A DNA stretch of 64,000 nucleotides, taken from Streptomyces rubiginosohelvolus. GTDB lineage: Bacteria; Actinomycetota; Actinomycetes; Streptomycetales; Streptomycetaceae. Shown piece after piece: positions 15,845 through 24,307 of the stretch. A model generated the notes under the pieces. The model was not told the origin of the DNA. It did no database searches and worked only from the letters and a program-made list of their open reading frames with translations. Within the stretch, counting starts at the first letter, position 1, and each line of letters begins with the position of its first letter. Position numbers and translations under genes: made by a program. The stretch lies in NCBI RefSeq assembly GCF_014649875.1, contig NZ_BMTW01000011.1, positions 62,001-126,000 on the forward strand. Reading direction: 5' to 3'.

Positions 15845-16441
15845 TCAAAGGCGGGCGAACTCGGTGCCGCGCTCGGGCCGGTGGACGCTGACGGAGCCGG
15901 TGTGCACTTCGTAGTACCAGGCGTGCAGGCCGAGGGAGCCATCGGCGAGCCGCTCGCGCACCGCGGGGTAGCCCCGCAGGGTGTCGAGCTGCGCGAGGGC
16001 GTGGGCCTGGACCGCGCCGGGGAGATCCCCGGCGTCGGCGGGGGGTGTGCGGCCGTCCGTTGAGTGCTCCAGCCAGTGGCGGACGGCCGGCATGGCGGAG
16101 AGGTCGTCACCGCGGAGGATCGCGCCCACCGCGCCGCAGTGGGAGTGCCCGCAGACGATGATGTCGCGCACCTGGAGCACGCACAGCGCGTACTCGATGG
16201 TGGCGGCCTCGCCGGTGGGCCGGTCCCGGCCCGGATAGGGCGGGACGATGTTGCCCGCGGTACGGAGTTCGAAGAGCTGACCCGGGCGGGCGCCGGTGAT
16301 CAGCGAGGGGACGACACGCGAGTCCGAGCACGTGACGAACAGTGCTTCGGGGGTCTGGCCGTCCGCGAGACGTTCGAAATCCTTTGCGTTCGCGGCGACG
16401 TGCTCGGTGAATGTCCGGGCGTGTTCTACGAGGGACTGCAT
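15845..16441 (-). CDS. Beta-class carbonic anhydrase
   Basis: 198-residue cytoplasmic zinc enzyme interconverting CO2 and bicarbonate. Zinc ligands are Cys38 (in CSDSR, with the Asp40-Arg42 dyad), His99 and Cys102 (in CGHSHCGA), with the expected spacing. The length is standard. It probably forms an operon with the SulP transporter downstream, giving a carbon-supply module. The ATG is supported by a Gly-rich leader (GGCAGGCCACC upstream on the coding strand), though the ribosome-binding site is modest. Confidence 0.96.
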   Translation of the reverse strand: MQSLVEHARTFTEHVAANAKDFERLADGQTPEALFVTCSDSRVVPSLITGARPGQLFELRTAGNIVPPYPGRDRPTGEAATIEYALCVLQVRDIIVCGHSHCGAVGAILRGDDLSAMPAVRHWLEHSTDGRTPPADAGDLPGAVQAHALAQLDTLRGYPAVRERLADGSLGLHAWYYEVHTGSVSVHRPERGTEFARL

Positions 16442-16759
16442 GGTGGCCTGCCTCCTGCATCCGGCGGTGCCGGGGAGCGGTGTGGTCGGGTCATATTGAC
16501 GAATGCGCTAGTTGTATCCGTATACGTGTTCGGAATAGATGAAGGGTTCCTCACCTTGCGGTTTGCCGGATGGCAGCCGTGATGAGGTCTGCTCCGGCCG
16601 CTCCGTACGGATACGACTACAGCCCAGCATATAGACCAGAACTTTGCTATCGCATTACCTTCTCGTGAAGGAACGTGAATGCGCCACCCAAGTCATTCAT
16701 TCGGCTTGTTCTTTGTGATAGCCAATGGGTGGAGAGTTCCGAGAGGTATGCCTGCGCCG
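16442..16759. other. Gene-free stretch upstream of the carbonic anhydrase
   Basis: About 318 bases, noticeably less GC-rich than the genes. I see no credible coding sequence. It contains two inverted copies of a 13-base element, GTTGTATCCGTAT (from 16511) and the reverse of GTCGTATCCGTAC (16604-16616), about 92 bases apart. These may be operator half-sites for the carbonic anhydrase-SulP transcript. Confidence 0.5.
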
Positions 16760-17413
16760 TCAGATGCGTCGGCCGTGCACGAAGACGTGCGGCTCGGGTG
16801 CGCCCGCCGGATGGTCCGGGGTGAACAGCGCGCTGAGCGTCCACTCCACGGCGACCCCCGCCCGCGCGATCAGGGCGGTGAACTCCTCGGCGCCGAAGCT
16901 GGAGACCCGGACCGGCTGCCCCATGAACACCGCGTCGACCCCCGCGACGTCCACCGGCACCGTCGCGGCGACCAGCAGCCCGCCGGGGCGCAGCGACCGC
17001 ACGAGCCGCTCCAGCAGCCCGGCCTGCTCGCCGCGCTCCAGCTGCAGCAGCGAGAAGTACACACAGACCGCGTCGAACTCGCCCTCCGCCAGGGGGAGAT
17101 CGCGGACGTCGGCGCACCGGAACTCGGCCCCCGGAACCTGTCGGCCCGCCAGTGCGGTCATCACGGGAGACACATCGACGCCCAGCACCTGATGCCCCGC
17201 CTCCGCCAGGGTCTGTGCCGTGGGCCGGCCCGTCCCGCTGCCCACGTCCAGCACCCGGCTGCCCGGGGCGAGATCCGTCAGCAGCCGCTCCAGCGACTCC
17301 CGGTGGGCGGCCGAAGCGGCGAAGGCCCGTTCGTACTCCGCGCCCAGCGCGTCGAACACGGCCGCGGCCGGACTCCCGTGACCCTCGCCCGCACGTCCCT
17401 GGCTGTCACCCAT
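16760..17413 (-). CDS. Class I SAM-dependent methyltransferase
   Basis: 217-residue Rossmann-fold methyltransferase. Motif I is VLDVGSGTGRPTAQTL (about 54-69), motif II HQVLGVDVSPVM, and the motif around DLPLAEGEFDAVCVYFSLLQL precedes LRPGGLLVAATVPVD. The substrate is unknown. The ATG at 17413 is preceded by GGAAGGA at normal spacing; the reading frame stays open further upstream, but that extension is Arg-rich and not protein-like. It appears to stand alone on the minus strand. Confidence 0.88.
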   Translation of the reverse strand: MGDSQGRAGEGHGSPAAAVFDALGAEYERAFAASAAHRESLERLLTDLAPGSRVLDVGSGTGRPTAQTLAEAGHQVLGVDVSPVMTALAGRQVPGAEFRCADVRDLPLAEGEFDAVCVYFSLLQLERGEQAGLLERLVRSLRPGGLLVAATVPVDVAGVDAVFMGQPVRVSSFGAEEFTALIARAGVAVEWTLSALFTPDHPAGAPEPHVFVHGRRI

Positions 17414-17564
17414 CGAGGCGGTCCTTCCGTGGTCCGGCGGCCGGCCGGGAGCCATGTGCCCGGCCGCTGTGAGCGTCCCCCGGCGAGCGCCTGAGTATGC
17501 CGGTCCTCCGCTCCTGAGTACGTTCCCCGATGTCCGGCTTCCCGGGCCGCTGTTCGATGGTCGT

Positions 17565-17831
17565 ATGACCTCCGAAGCGCCGCGCCGCCCCCGTATCGAG
17601 CACGTCACCACCGCCGGCTCCGCCCTGGCCGTCACGCTGCTCCCGCTGGTGGTCGGCGTACTGCTGGCCAAGACCATGGCGGCGGACCCGATGACCTCGG
17701 TGAACGCGCTCGTCACCAACGGGCACCGCCCGCGCGTGTCGCCGAAGGAGTGGAGCCGGTGCGGCGGCCACGCCCTGCGGCGGCTGCGGACCGCCGAGCG
17801 GCCTTCCTTCGCCCGCATCGGCACGCGCTGA
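17565..17831 (+). CDS. Small hypothetical protein with one hydrophobic segment
   Basis: 88 residues: a short basic N-terminus (MTSEAPRRPRIEHV), one hydrophobic stretch (ALAVTLLPLVVGVLLAK), then a basic tail with PKEWSRCGGHALRRLRT. The ribosome-binding site is weak. Support comes from codon use and from the stop codon lying in a long terminator hairpin that serves the opposing ABC gene as well. Not recognised; could be a membrane-anchored peptide or a spurious frame. Confidence 0.42.
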   Translation: MTSEAPRRPRIEHVTTAGSALAVTLLPLVVGVLLAKTMAADPMTSVNALVTNGHRPRVSPKEWSRCGGHALRRLRTAERPSFARIGTR

Positions 17832-17873
17832 CGCCGCCCGGCCGGTGAGGTCCGGCCGGGCGGCGTCAGCGCG
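17824..17873. terminator. 22-base-pair perfect hairpin between convergent genes
   Basis: Arms 17824-17845 and 17852-17873 are exact inverted complements with a 6-base loop (TGAGGT). The stop codon of the small plus-strand gene (17829-17831) lies inside the left arm, and the opposing ABC gene ends 26 bases beyond the right arm. Probably a bidirectional terminator. Confidence 0.85.
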
Positions 17874-17898
17874 CGTCGACACGGCCGTGGGCCCCGGC

Positions 17899-19797
17899 TC
17901 AGCCGACCGGCTGGACCGGGCGCTCCCCGTCCGAGGACGGCCGCTCGAACTGGGTGCGGTACAGCTCCTCGTACCGTCCGCCGGCCGCCAGCAGTTCCGT
18001 GTGCGTGCCGCTCTCGACGACCCGGCCCGCCTCCAGCACCAGGATCCGGTCGGCCGCCCGTACGGTCGAGAGCCGGTGGGCGATCACCAGGGCGGTCCGG
18101 CCCGACAGGGCCTCGGCCAGCGCTTCCTGGACGGCCGCCTCCGAGGTGGAGTCGAGGTGCGCGGTCGCCTCGTCGAGGATCACGACCCGCTGACGGGCCA
18201 GCAGCAGCCGGGCGATGGTGAGGCGCTGGCGCTCCCCGCCGGAGAGCCGGTAGCCGCGCTCGCCGACCACGGTGTCGAGGCCGTCGGGCAGCGAGGCGAT
18301 CAGGCCGTCGAGCCGGGAGCGGCGCAGGGCGTCCCAGATCTCGTCCTCGGAGGCGCCGGGCCGGGCGATCAGCAGGTTGGCGCGCACCGACTCGTGGAAG
18401 AGGTGCCCGTCCTGGGTGACCATGCCGAGCGTGTCCCGGATCGAGTCGGCGCTCAGGTCGCGGACGTCGACACCGTTCAGCCGTACGGAACCGGCGTCCG
18501 CGTCGTACAGCCGGGGCAGCAACTGCGCGATCGTCGACTTGCCCGCGCCCGAGGAACCCACCAGCGCGATCGTCTGGCCCGGTTCGGCCCGGAAGGACAC
18601 CTGGTGCAGGACCGGCGTGCCGCCCCGGTCGTCGAGCGTGGCGACCTCCTCCAGCGAGGCCAGGGAGACCTTCTCGGCGGTGGGGTAGCCGAAGGACACC
18701 TCGTCGAACTCCACGGAGACCGGCCCTTCGGGCACCCGGCGGGCGTCCGGCCTCTGCTCGATCAGCGGCTTCAGGTCCAGGATCTCGAAGACCCGCTCGA
18801 AGCTGACGAGCGCGCTCATCACCTCGACCCTGGCCCCGGCGAGGGCGGTGAGCGGCGCGTACAGCCGGGTCAGCAGCAGCGCCAGCGCCACCACGGCCCC
18901 CGGGTCCAGGCTGCCGCGCAGGGCGTAGAAGCCGCCTAGCCCGTAGACCAGGGCCAGCGCCAGGGCGGAGACCAGGGTGAGGGCGGTGATGAACGCCGAC
19001 TGGGCCATCGCCGTACGGACGCCGATGTCACGCACCCGGTCGGCGCGGGCGGCGAACTCGGCCGACTCGTCCGAGGGGCGGCCGAAGAGCTTGACGAGCG
19101 TCGCGCCGGGGGCGGAGAACCGCTCGGTCATCTGGGTGCCCATCGCGGCGTTGTGGTCGGCCGCCTCCCGCTGCAGTCCGGCCATCCGGGCTCCCATCCG
19201 GCGGGCCGGTACGACGAACACCGGGAGCAGCACCAGCGAGAGCAGGGTGATCTGCCAGGAGATCGTGAGCATCACCGCGAGGGTCAGCAGCAGCGTGACG
19301 AGGTTGGAGACGACGCCGGAGAGTGTGTTGCTGAACGCCCGCTGTGCGCCGATCACGTCGTTGTTGAGCCGGCTGACCAGGGCGCCGGTCCGGGTCCGGG
19401 TGAAGAAGGCCACCGGCATCTTCTGCACATGGTCGAAGACGGCGGTGCGCAGGTCCAGGATCAGGCCCTCGCCCAGCGTCGCCGACAGCCAGCGGGTGAG
19501 CAGGCCGAGCCCGGCCTCGACGACGGCGATGAGCGCGATGAGCAGGGCGAGCCGGGTGACCGTGCCGGTGTCCTCACCGTTGACGATCGTGTCGACGACC
19601 TTCCCGGCCAGCAGCGGAGTGGCCACCGCGAGCAGCGCGGTCAGGACGCTCAGCAACAGGAAGCGGTGGATCCGCCGTCGGTGGGGCCGGGCGAAGAGCA
19701 TGATGCGGCGCAAGGACGCCCGGGAGAAGGGGCGGCGGTCCTCCTGGGCGTTCATCGCGCTGTGCAGCGAATGCCACGCCGTGACTTCCATGTCCAT
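17899..19797 (-). CDS. ABC exporter half-transporter (fused membrane and ATPase domains)
   Basis: 632 residues. An N-terminal six-helix exporter domain (about 35-330; LLLSVLTALLAVATPLLAGKVVDTIV at its start) is fused to a C-terminal nucleotide-binding domain. Walker A is GSSGAGKST, the signature LSGGERQR, Walker B VVILDEATAHLDS, and the switch His is in VIAHRLSTVR. It exports lipids, peptides or drugs as a dimer; substrate unknown. The ATG at 19797 has GGAG about seven bases upstream. Similar fused exporters often work as heterodimers, but no partner is adjacent. It is divergent from an SDR gene. Confidence 0.93.
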   Translation of the reverse strand: MDMEVTAWHSLHSAMNAQEDRRPFSRASLRRIMLFARPHRRRIHRFLLLSVLTALLAVATPLLAGKVVDTIVNGEDTGTVTRLALLIALIAVVEAGLGLLTRWLSATLGEGLILDLRTAVFDHVQKMPVAFFTRTRTGALVSRLNNDVIGAQRAFSNTLSGVVSNLVTLLLTLAVMLTISWQITLLSLVLLPVFVVPARRMGARMAGLQREAADHNAAMGTQMTERFSAPGATLVKLFGRPSDESAEFAARADRVRDIGVRTAMAQSAFITALTLVSALALALVYGLGGFYALRGSLDPGAVVALALLLTRLYAPLTALAGARVEVMSALVSFERVFEILDLKPLIEQRPDARRVPEGPVSVEFDEVSFGYPTAEKVSLASLEEVATLDDRGGTPVLHQVSFRAEPGQTIALVGSSGAGKSTIAQLLPRLYDADAGSVRLNGVDVRDLSADSIRDTLGMVTQDGHLFHESVRANLLIARPGASEDEIWDALRRSRLDGLIASLPDGLDTVVGERGYRLSGGERQRLTIARLLLARQRVVILDEATAHLDSTSEAAVQEALAEALSGRTALVIAHRLSTVRAADRILVLEAGRVVESGTHTELLAAGGRYEELYRTQFERPSSDGERPVQPVG

Positions 19798-19988
19798 GGG
19801 GCGCTCCGAAATCGATGGCCCCCGGATCGCCCGACGGCCTGCGGATCCCCGTCGGCCGTGCGGCCCCGGGGTCACTGAGAACGCTAAAACCTGAAGTTTG
19901 CTTGAGGTCAAGACCGATGGGCGTGGCGGGGACGGGAGTGCGAGCCTGGCGGGGACGGCGACGGCGAGCGGATGAGGGAGAGAGCGGC

Positions 19989-20783
19989 GTGCGTATCGAT
20001 CTGACAGGCAGGAACGCTGTGGTGACCGGGTCTTCGCAGGGCATCGGCCTCGCCATCGCCACCGGACTGGCCGGGGCGGGCGCCGGGGTCGTCCTCACCG
20101 GGCGGACCCCGGGGCGGCTGGACGAGGCGGCGCGGTCGGTCCGTGCCGCGGTGCCGGACGCCTCCGTGGCCTCCGTGGCCTGCGACCTGACCACCGAGGA
20201 GGGCGCCGGGCTGCTGTACGCGGCCGTGCCCGCGGCCGACGTCCTCGTCAACAACCTCGGCATCTTCGGATCCCGGCCGCCGCTGGAGATCACCGACGCG
20301 GAGTGGAAGACCTACTTCGACACGAACGTGCTCAGCGCCGTGCGCCTCATCCGCCACTACCTTCCCGGGATGACCGGGCAGGGCTGGGGCCGGGTGCTGA
20401 ACATCGCCAGCGACTCCGCGATCGTGATCCCCGCCGAGATGATCCACTACGGCATGTCGAAGACCGCGCTGCTCGCCGTCTCCCGGGGCTTCGCCAAGGA
20501 GGCCGCGGGCACGGGCGTGACGGTGAACTCCGTGATCGCCGGACCCACGCACACCGGCGGCGTGGAGGACTTCGTGTACGAGCTGGTCGACAAGGAGCTG
20601 CCCTGGGACGAGGCGCAGCGCGAGTTCATGCGGCTGCACCGGCCGCAGTCCCTGCTCCAGCGGCTCATCGAGCCCGAGGAGATCGCGAACCTGGTCGTCT
20701 ACCTCAGCTCCGCGCAGGCTTCGGCGACGACCGGGGCGGCCGTGCGGGTCGACGGCGGTTATGTGGACTCGATCCTGCCCTGA
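19989..20783 (+). CDS. Short-chain dehydrogenase/reductase
   Basis: 264-residue classical SDR. The cofactor loop is VTGSSQGIG (12-20), NNLG at 88-91, and the catalytic Tyr154-xxx-Lys158 (YGMSK) with Ser in ASDSA. The C-terminus TGAAVRVDGGYVDSILP is typical of this group. Probably an NAD(P)-dependent oxidoreductase in the cytoplasm; substrate unknown. The GTG start has GAGGGAGAG upstream. Resembles SDRs annotated as 3-ketoacyl-ACP reductase-like, though nothing nearby points to fatty acid synthesis. Confidence 0.92.
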   Translation: MRIDLTGRNAVVTGSSQGIGLAIATGLAGAGAGVVLTGRTPGRLDEAARSVRAAVPDASVASVACDLTTEEGAGLLYAAVPAADVLVNNLGIFGSRPPLEITDAEWKTYFDTNVLSAVRLIRHYLPGMTGQGWGRVLNIASDSAIVIPAEMIHYGMSKTALLAVSRGFAKEAAGTGVTVNSVIAGPTHTGGVEDFVYELVDKELPWDEAQREFMRLHRPQSLLQRLIEPEEIANLVVYLSSAQASATTGAAVRVDGGYVDSILP

Positions 20784-20845
20784 CCGGGTGCCGGGGCGCC
20801 CCGTGGCCGGTCGGAGCGGTCATGCGGGGCTGGCATGATCGAGGG

Positions 20846-21559
20846 ATGAACGAGAGCATCATCGCCGCGTGTGACGGGGCGTCGAAGGGAAATCCGGGAC
20901 CGGCCGCCTGGGCGTGGGTCGCGGCCGACGCACAGGGCAACCCGGTGCGCTGGGAGGCCGGTCCGCTCGGCACCGCGACGAACAACGTCGCCGAGCTCAC
21001 CGCCCTGGCGGAGCTGCTGGAGTCCACCGACCCGTCGGTGCGCGTCGAGGTGCGGATGGACTCGCAGTACGCCATGAACGCCGTGACCAAGTGGCTGCCG
21101 GGCTGGAAGCGCAACGGCTGGAAGACCTCCGGCGGCAAGCCCGTCGCCAACCGTGAGCTGGTCACCCGCATCGACGCCCTGCTCGCCGACCGCTCGGTGA
21201 CGTTCCGCTATGTTCCCGCCCACCAGGTGAACGGCGACCCGCTCAACGCGATCGCCGACCAGGCGGCCAGCGAAGTGGCGGTCACCCAGCTTCCGGCCGG
21301 TACGGCGCACGGTGCGACGGCTCTGCCGGTGCCCGCGCCCGCGCGGTCCACGAAGGGGCGTACGGAATCGTCCGGGGCGGCGGGCGGCTCGAAGGGGAGG
21401 AGCGCCGGGGGCGCGTCCCGGAGCGGGCGGTCCACCGGCACGATCAAGGCGCGCTTCGCCGGCCGGTGCCACTGCGGCAAGCCGTACGCGGCCCAGGAGC
21501 CGATCGCGAAGAACCCGAACGGCTGGGGTCACCCGGAGTGCCGTACGGTCCCCGCCTGA
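20846..21559 (+). CDS. rnhA: Ribonuclease HI with C-terminal Cys/His tail
   Basis: 237 residues; the first about 145 are RNase HI, which cuts RNA in RNA-DNA hybrids. The four metal-binding acidic residues are Asp10 (in CDGASKGNPG), Glu50 (NNVAELTAL), Asp72 (MDSQYAMNAV) and Asp138, with the flexible-loop His126. A Ser/Gly/Ala-rich linker follows, then a 30-residue tail with CHCGKPY and HPEC that looks like a small zinc-binding module. A basic helical extension is usual in other bacterial fusions; this tail may bind nucleic acid. GAGGG lies next to the ATG. Confidence 0.93.
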   Translation: MNESIIAACDGASKGNPGPAAWAWVAADAQGNPVRWEAGPLGTATNNVAELTALAELLESTDPSVRVEVRMDSQYAMNAVTKWLPGWKRNGWKTSGGKPVANRELVTRIDALLADRSVTFRYVPAHQVNGDPLNAIADQAASEVAVTQLPAGTAHGATALPVPAPARSTKGRTESSGAAGGSKGRSAGGASRSGRSTGTIKARFAGRCHCGKPYAAQEPIAKNPNGWGHPECRTVPA

Positions 21560-21592
21560 TCAGGAGGGGACGCGGGCGGGACGGAGGAAGTC

Positions 21593-22093
21593 TCAGAGAT
21601 CGGCCCAGACGAGCCGGCCCGCCAGTGCCGCGCGGGTGCCCCAGCGGGCCGCCAGCGCGTCGACGAGCAGCAAGCCCCTGCCGTCCTCGGAGAGGTGGTC
21701 GAGCGCGTCGTCGCCCGCGAGGTCGGCCGCTGCGGGGACCTGGCCGACGGGAAGGCCGGCCGAGTCGGCCGGGGAGGCCGGGGCCGGTATCCGGGCCCGG
21801 CCCCGGTTCCACACGCAGATGCGCACGCCCTCCGTTGAGCGCAGGAGCCGGCAGCGGATCCGCCGGGTGCTGGTGTGCTGCACCGCGTTGGTGACCAGTT
21901 CGGTCACTATCAGAGCCGCCGCCTCGATCCGTTCGGCCGGTTCGCCCCAGGCCCGCATGGCCTCCTGGACCCGGTGCCGGGCCTCCGGCACACCCCCGGG
22001 CAATCGAGGAACCCACCAGCTGTGTGCACCTCGGGCACCTCGGACACCTCCGTCATCGGGGGCACGCTCCGCGCAACTGACTATTTCCGACAT
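21593..22093 (-). CDS. Anti-sigma-type ATP-binding protein (HATPase_c)
   Basis: 166-residue single-domain GHKL ATPase of the RsbW/SpoIIAB-like group. The N-box is ELVTNAVQH (about 67-75), followed by the G1-type DGRGLLLVDALAARWG. Streptomycetes carry many such proteins; most regulate sigma factors through anti-anti-sigma partners. The reading frame continues far upstream but is out of register with a plausible protein; the ATG at 22093 is the best start. It is divergent from an XRE regulator, and a SpoIIE phosphatase lies two genes away. Confidence 0.85.
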   Translation of the reverse strand: MSEIVSCAERAPDDGGVRGARGAHSWWVPRLPGGVPEARHRVQEAMRAWGEPAERIEAAALIVTELVTNAVQHTSTRRIRCRLLRSTEGVRICVWNRGRARIPAPASPADSAGLPVGQVPAAADLAGDDALDHLSEDGRGLLLVDALAARWGTRAALAGRLVWADL

Positions 22094-22180
22094 GTATGCA
22101 CTCTCGACGCAAAACGCATACTTTGCAACCGACAGAGTGTGTAATGCTCCGCCACGGGGCTCGACGAAGAAGGTATGCGC

Positions 22181-23014
22181 ATGCGAGCCCGGTCCGGCCC
22201 CACGGTGGAACACCGCGTCCTCGCGGTCCGCCTCCGCATGCTGCGGGAACGCGCGGGCATCAGCCTGCGGACCGCCGCCGAGGCGCTGGACGCCCACCCC
22301 GCCACCGTACGGCGTATCGAGCGCGCGGAGACCGGACTGGATGCCCGGCAGGTCGGCGAACTGCTGCGCTGCTACGGCGTACCGCCCGCCGTGGCCGGGC
22401 CCATCATGGCCGGGCTCGCGGCCGCGAACCTGCCCGGCTGGTGGCACCGCTGGCGGGACGCGATGGAGACCTGGCAGCAGGAGGTCATCGGCGTGGAGTC
22501 CTCGGCGAGCCTCGTGCGGACCTGGCACCCGGCGCTCGTGCCCGAACTGCTGCGCACCCCGGCGTACGCCGCCGCGCTCTACCGCACGCAGTACCCCGGG
22601 GACAGCCCCGCCCGCCGGGAACGCCGGGTCGAGCTGCTGCGCGAGCGCCGCCGCCGGCTGTGCGAGCGCGGGGCCGACCTGTGGGCCCTGCTCCCGGCCG
22701 CGGCCCTCCATACGCGGGTCGGCGGCCCGGACACCATGGAGGGGCAGCGGGCCGCGCTGACCGAGGCCATGCGGGAGCAGCACGTCACCGTCCAGGTGGT
22801 GCCCATGGACCACCCGCCGCACCCCCTGACCGGCGTACCGCCCCTGCACATCCTCCGGGTGCCCGCACCCGAGATCGGGGACCAGGCGGTGCTGGAGACC
22901 CCGGGCGTCCGGGTCGACCTCATCGACGATCCCGAGACCGTGATGGCCCACCGCATCCGGCTCGACGCCGCGTGCGCCGCCGCGCCGGGACCCGGGACCC
23001 CGCTGCCGGAGTGA
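22181..23014 (+). CDS. XRE-type helix-turn-helix regulator with DUF5753 domain
   Basis: About 277 residues. An N-terminal HTH (about 12-70; LRMLRERAGISLRTAAEALDAHPATVRRIERAE) is followed by the DUF5753 domain that in streptomycetes pairs with small DUF397 proteins. Recognisable parts are LVRTWHPALVPELLRTPAYAAALY and the C-terminal HRIRLDAA. Two ATGs lie in frame (22175 and 22181); AGAAGG is one base from the first and seven from the second, so 22181 is preferred. No DUF397 partner is visible nearby; instead an HATPase protein is divergent. Confidence 0.88.
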   Translation: MRARSGPTVEHRVLAVRLRMLRERAGISLRTAAEALDAHPATVRRIERAETGLDARQVGELLRCYGVPPAVAGPIMAGLAAANLPGWWHRWRDAMETWQQEVIGVESSASLVRTWHPALVPELLRTPAYAAALYRTQYPGDSPARRERRVELLRERRRRLCERGADLWALLPAAALHTRVGGPDTMEGQRAALTEAMREQHVTVQVVPMDHPPHPLTGVPPLHILRVPAPEIGDQAVLETPGVRVDLIDDPETVMAHRIRLDAACAAAPGPGTPLPE

Positions 23015-23071
23015 CCGCGTCCGGCCCGCCGCCGGGATGCGGCGGGACCCGACCCCGTACAGCGTGGGGGA

Positions 23072-24175
23072 GTGGTGCAGCTGCGCAGGGCCAAGTGGAT
23101 CCCGTTGGGGGTCATCGTGCTGGGCGTCGTGCTGGACCTGGTGACCCCGACGGACGTCACCTCGGCGCCCCTGCTGATGGCGGCGCCGGTCGCCGCCGCG
23201 CCGCTGCTGAGTCTGCGCGGCATCATCGCGATCGGGGCGCTCGCCATGGCCGTCCACGCGCTCCTGGCCTGGCACGACGGCACCTTCGGCTGGCAGCGCG
23301 GCGTCGCCAACCAGCTCACCCTTCTGGCCGTAACCGTGCTGGCCGTCCTGATCAACCGCTCGCTGGAGGGCCGGGACGCCCGTACCCGGCGCGCCCGCCA
23401 TATCGCCGCCGTGGCCCAGAGCGCCGTCCTGCCCCGGCCCCCTTCGCGCCTCGGGGAGCTCAGGATCGCCGCCCGGTACGTGCCCGCCGAGGACGAGGCC
23501 ATGATCGGCGGCGACCTCTACGTCGTCCAGGAGACCCCCCACGGGGTGCGCGTGATGGTCGGGGACGTCCGGGGCAAGGGCCTGGGTGCGGTGAGCGCGG
23601 TCTGCGCGGACCTGGGGGCCTTCCGTTACGCCGCGGACGAGGCGGAGGACCTGCCCGGGCTGGTCGCCGCGCTGGAACGGGCCCTCCAGCGCGAGGGCGG
23701 CAGGCGCGGCGGCCAGGAGCAGGAGGAAGGGTTCACCACCGCGCTGATCGCCGAGTTCGCCGATGACCTCGGCACCGTACGGGTCGTCAACCGGGGGCAT
23801 CCACCGCCGGTACTCCTGGACGCCCAGGGCCGGGCCACCGTCCTCGAACCCTCCGAGGAGGCGCCCCCGCTCGGCATGAGCGGCCTGGGGACCTGGTCGT
23901 GCCCGGTCGACACGTTCCCGTTCCCGCCCGGCGCCACCCTCATCTGCTACACGGACGGGGTCACCGAGGCCCGTGACGAGTCCGGGGTCTTCTACGACGC
24001 GTCCGTCCGGCTGCCGTTCCTCGTCCACCACCGCGCGCTGATCGGCGACCCGGCCTCCCCGGCGCAGATCCTCCACCTGCTGATCGAGGACGTCGGCCAT
24101 CACACCGGGGGCCGGATCCAGGACGATCAGGCCCTGCTCGCCCTCCATCGCCCCCCGGTCCCCCCGCACGCGTAG
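23072..24175 (+). CDS. Membrane-anchored PP2C/SpoIIE-type serine phosphatase
   Basis: 367 residues. Two or three N-terminal membrane spans (WIPLGVIVLGVVLDLV, APLLMAAPVAAAPLL, IIAIGALAMAVHALL) precede a short linker and a PP2C-like domain: ARYVPAEDEAMIGGDLYVV, VMVGDVRGKGLGA, VNRGHPPPVLL, CYTDGVTEARD. The Asp residues in GGDLY, GDVRGKG and TDGVTEARD are the metal ligands. It dephosphorylates serine or threonine, typically on anti-anti-sigma proteins. It lacks the GAF/PAS sensors common in relatives. GTG start at 23072 or 23075. Confidence 0.92.
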   Translation: MVQLRRAKWIPLGVIVLGVVLDLVTPTDVTSAPLLMAAPVAAAPLLSLRGIIAIGALAMAVHALLAWHDGTFGWQRGVANQLTLLAVTVLAVLINRSLEGRDARTRRARHIAAVAQSAVLPRPPSRLGELRIAARYVPAEDEAMIGGDLYVVQETPHGVRVMVGDVRGKGLGAVSAVCADLGAFRYAADEAEDLPGLVAALERALQREGGRRGGQEQEEGFTTALIAEFADDLGTVRVVNRGHPPPVLLDAQGRATVLEPSEEAPPLGMSGLGTWSCPVDTFPFPPGATLICYTDGVTEARDESGVFYDASVRLPFLVHHRALIGDPASPAQILHLLIEDVGHHTGGRIQDDQALLALHRPPVPPHA

Positions 24176-24307
24176 TCGGCCCTACGCGCTCCGGCGGCCG
24201 GTTCTGTCCGCCCGATACGTGTTTGAGGCGTCGATCGTCGGTCACCCGCACGGAAGACACGTACGGCAACCGACTTACGACATCACGACATTCGGGAGTG
24301 AGCAGAG

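Noticed and set aside
17406..17882. A 158-codon minus-strand frame opposite the small 17565 gene
   Set aside because: Arg/Ala/Pro-rich, no ribosome-binding site, and it crosses the terminator hairpin.
22094..24169. Extension of the HATPase frame over 690 codons upstream
   Set aside because: It overlaps the XRE and SpoIIE genes on the other strand and has no domain; only the last 166 codons form a protein.
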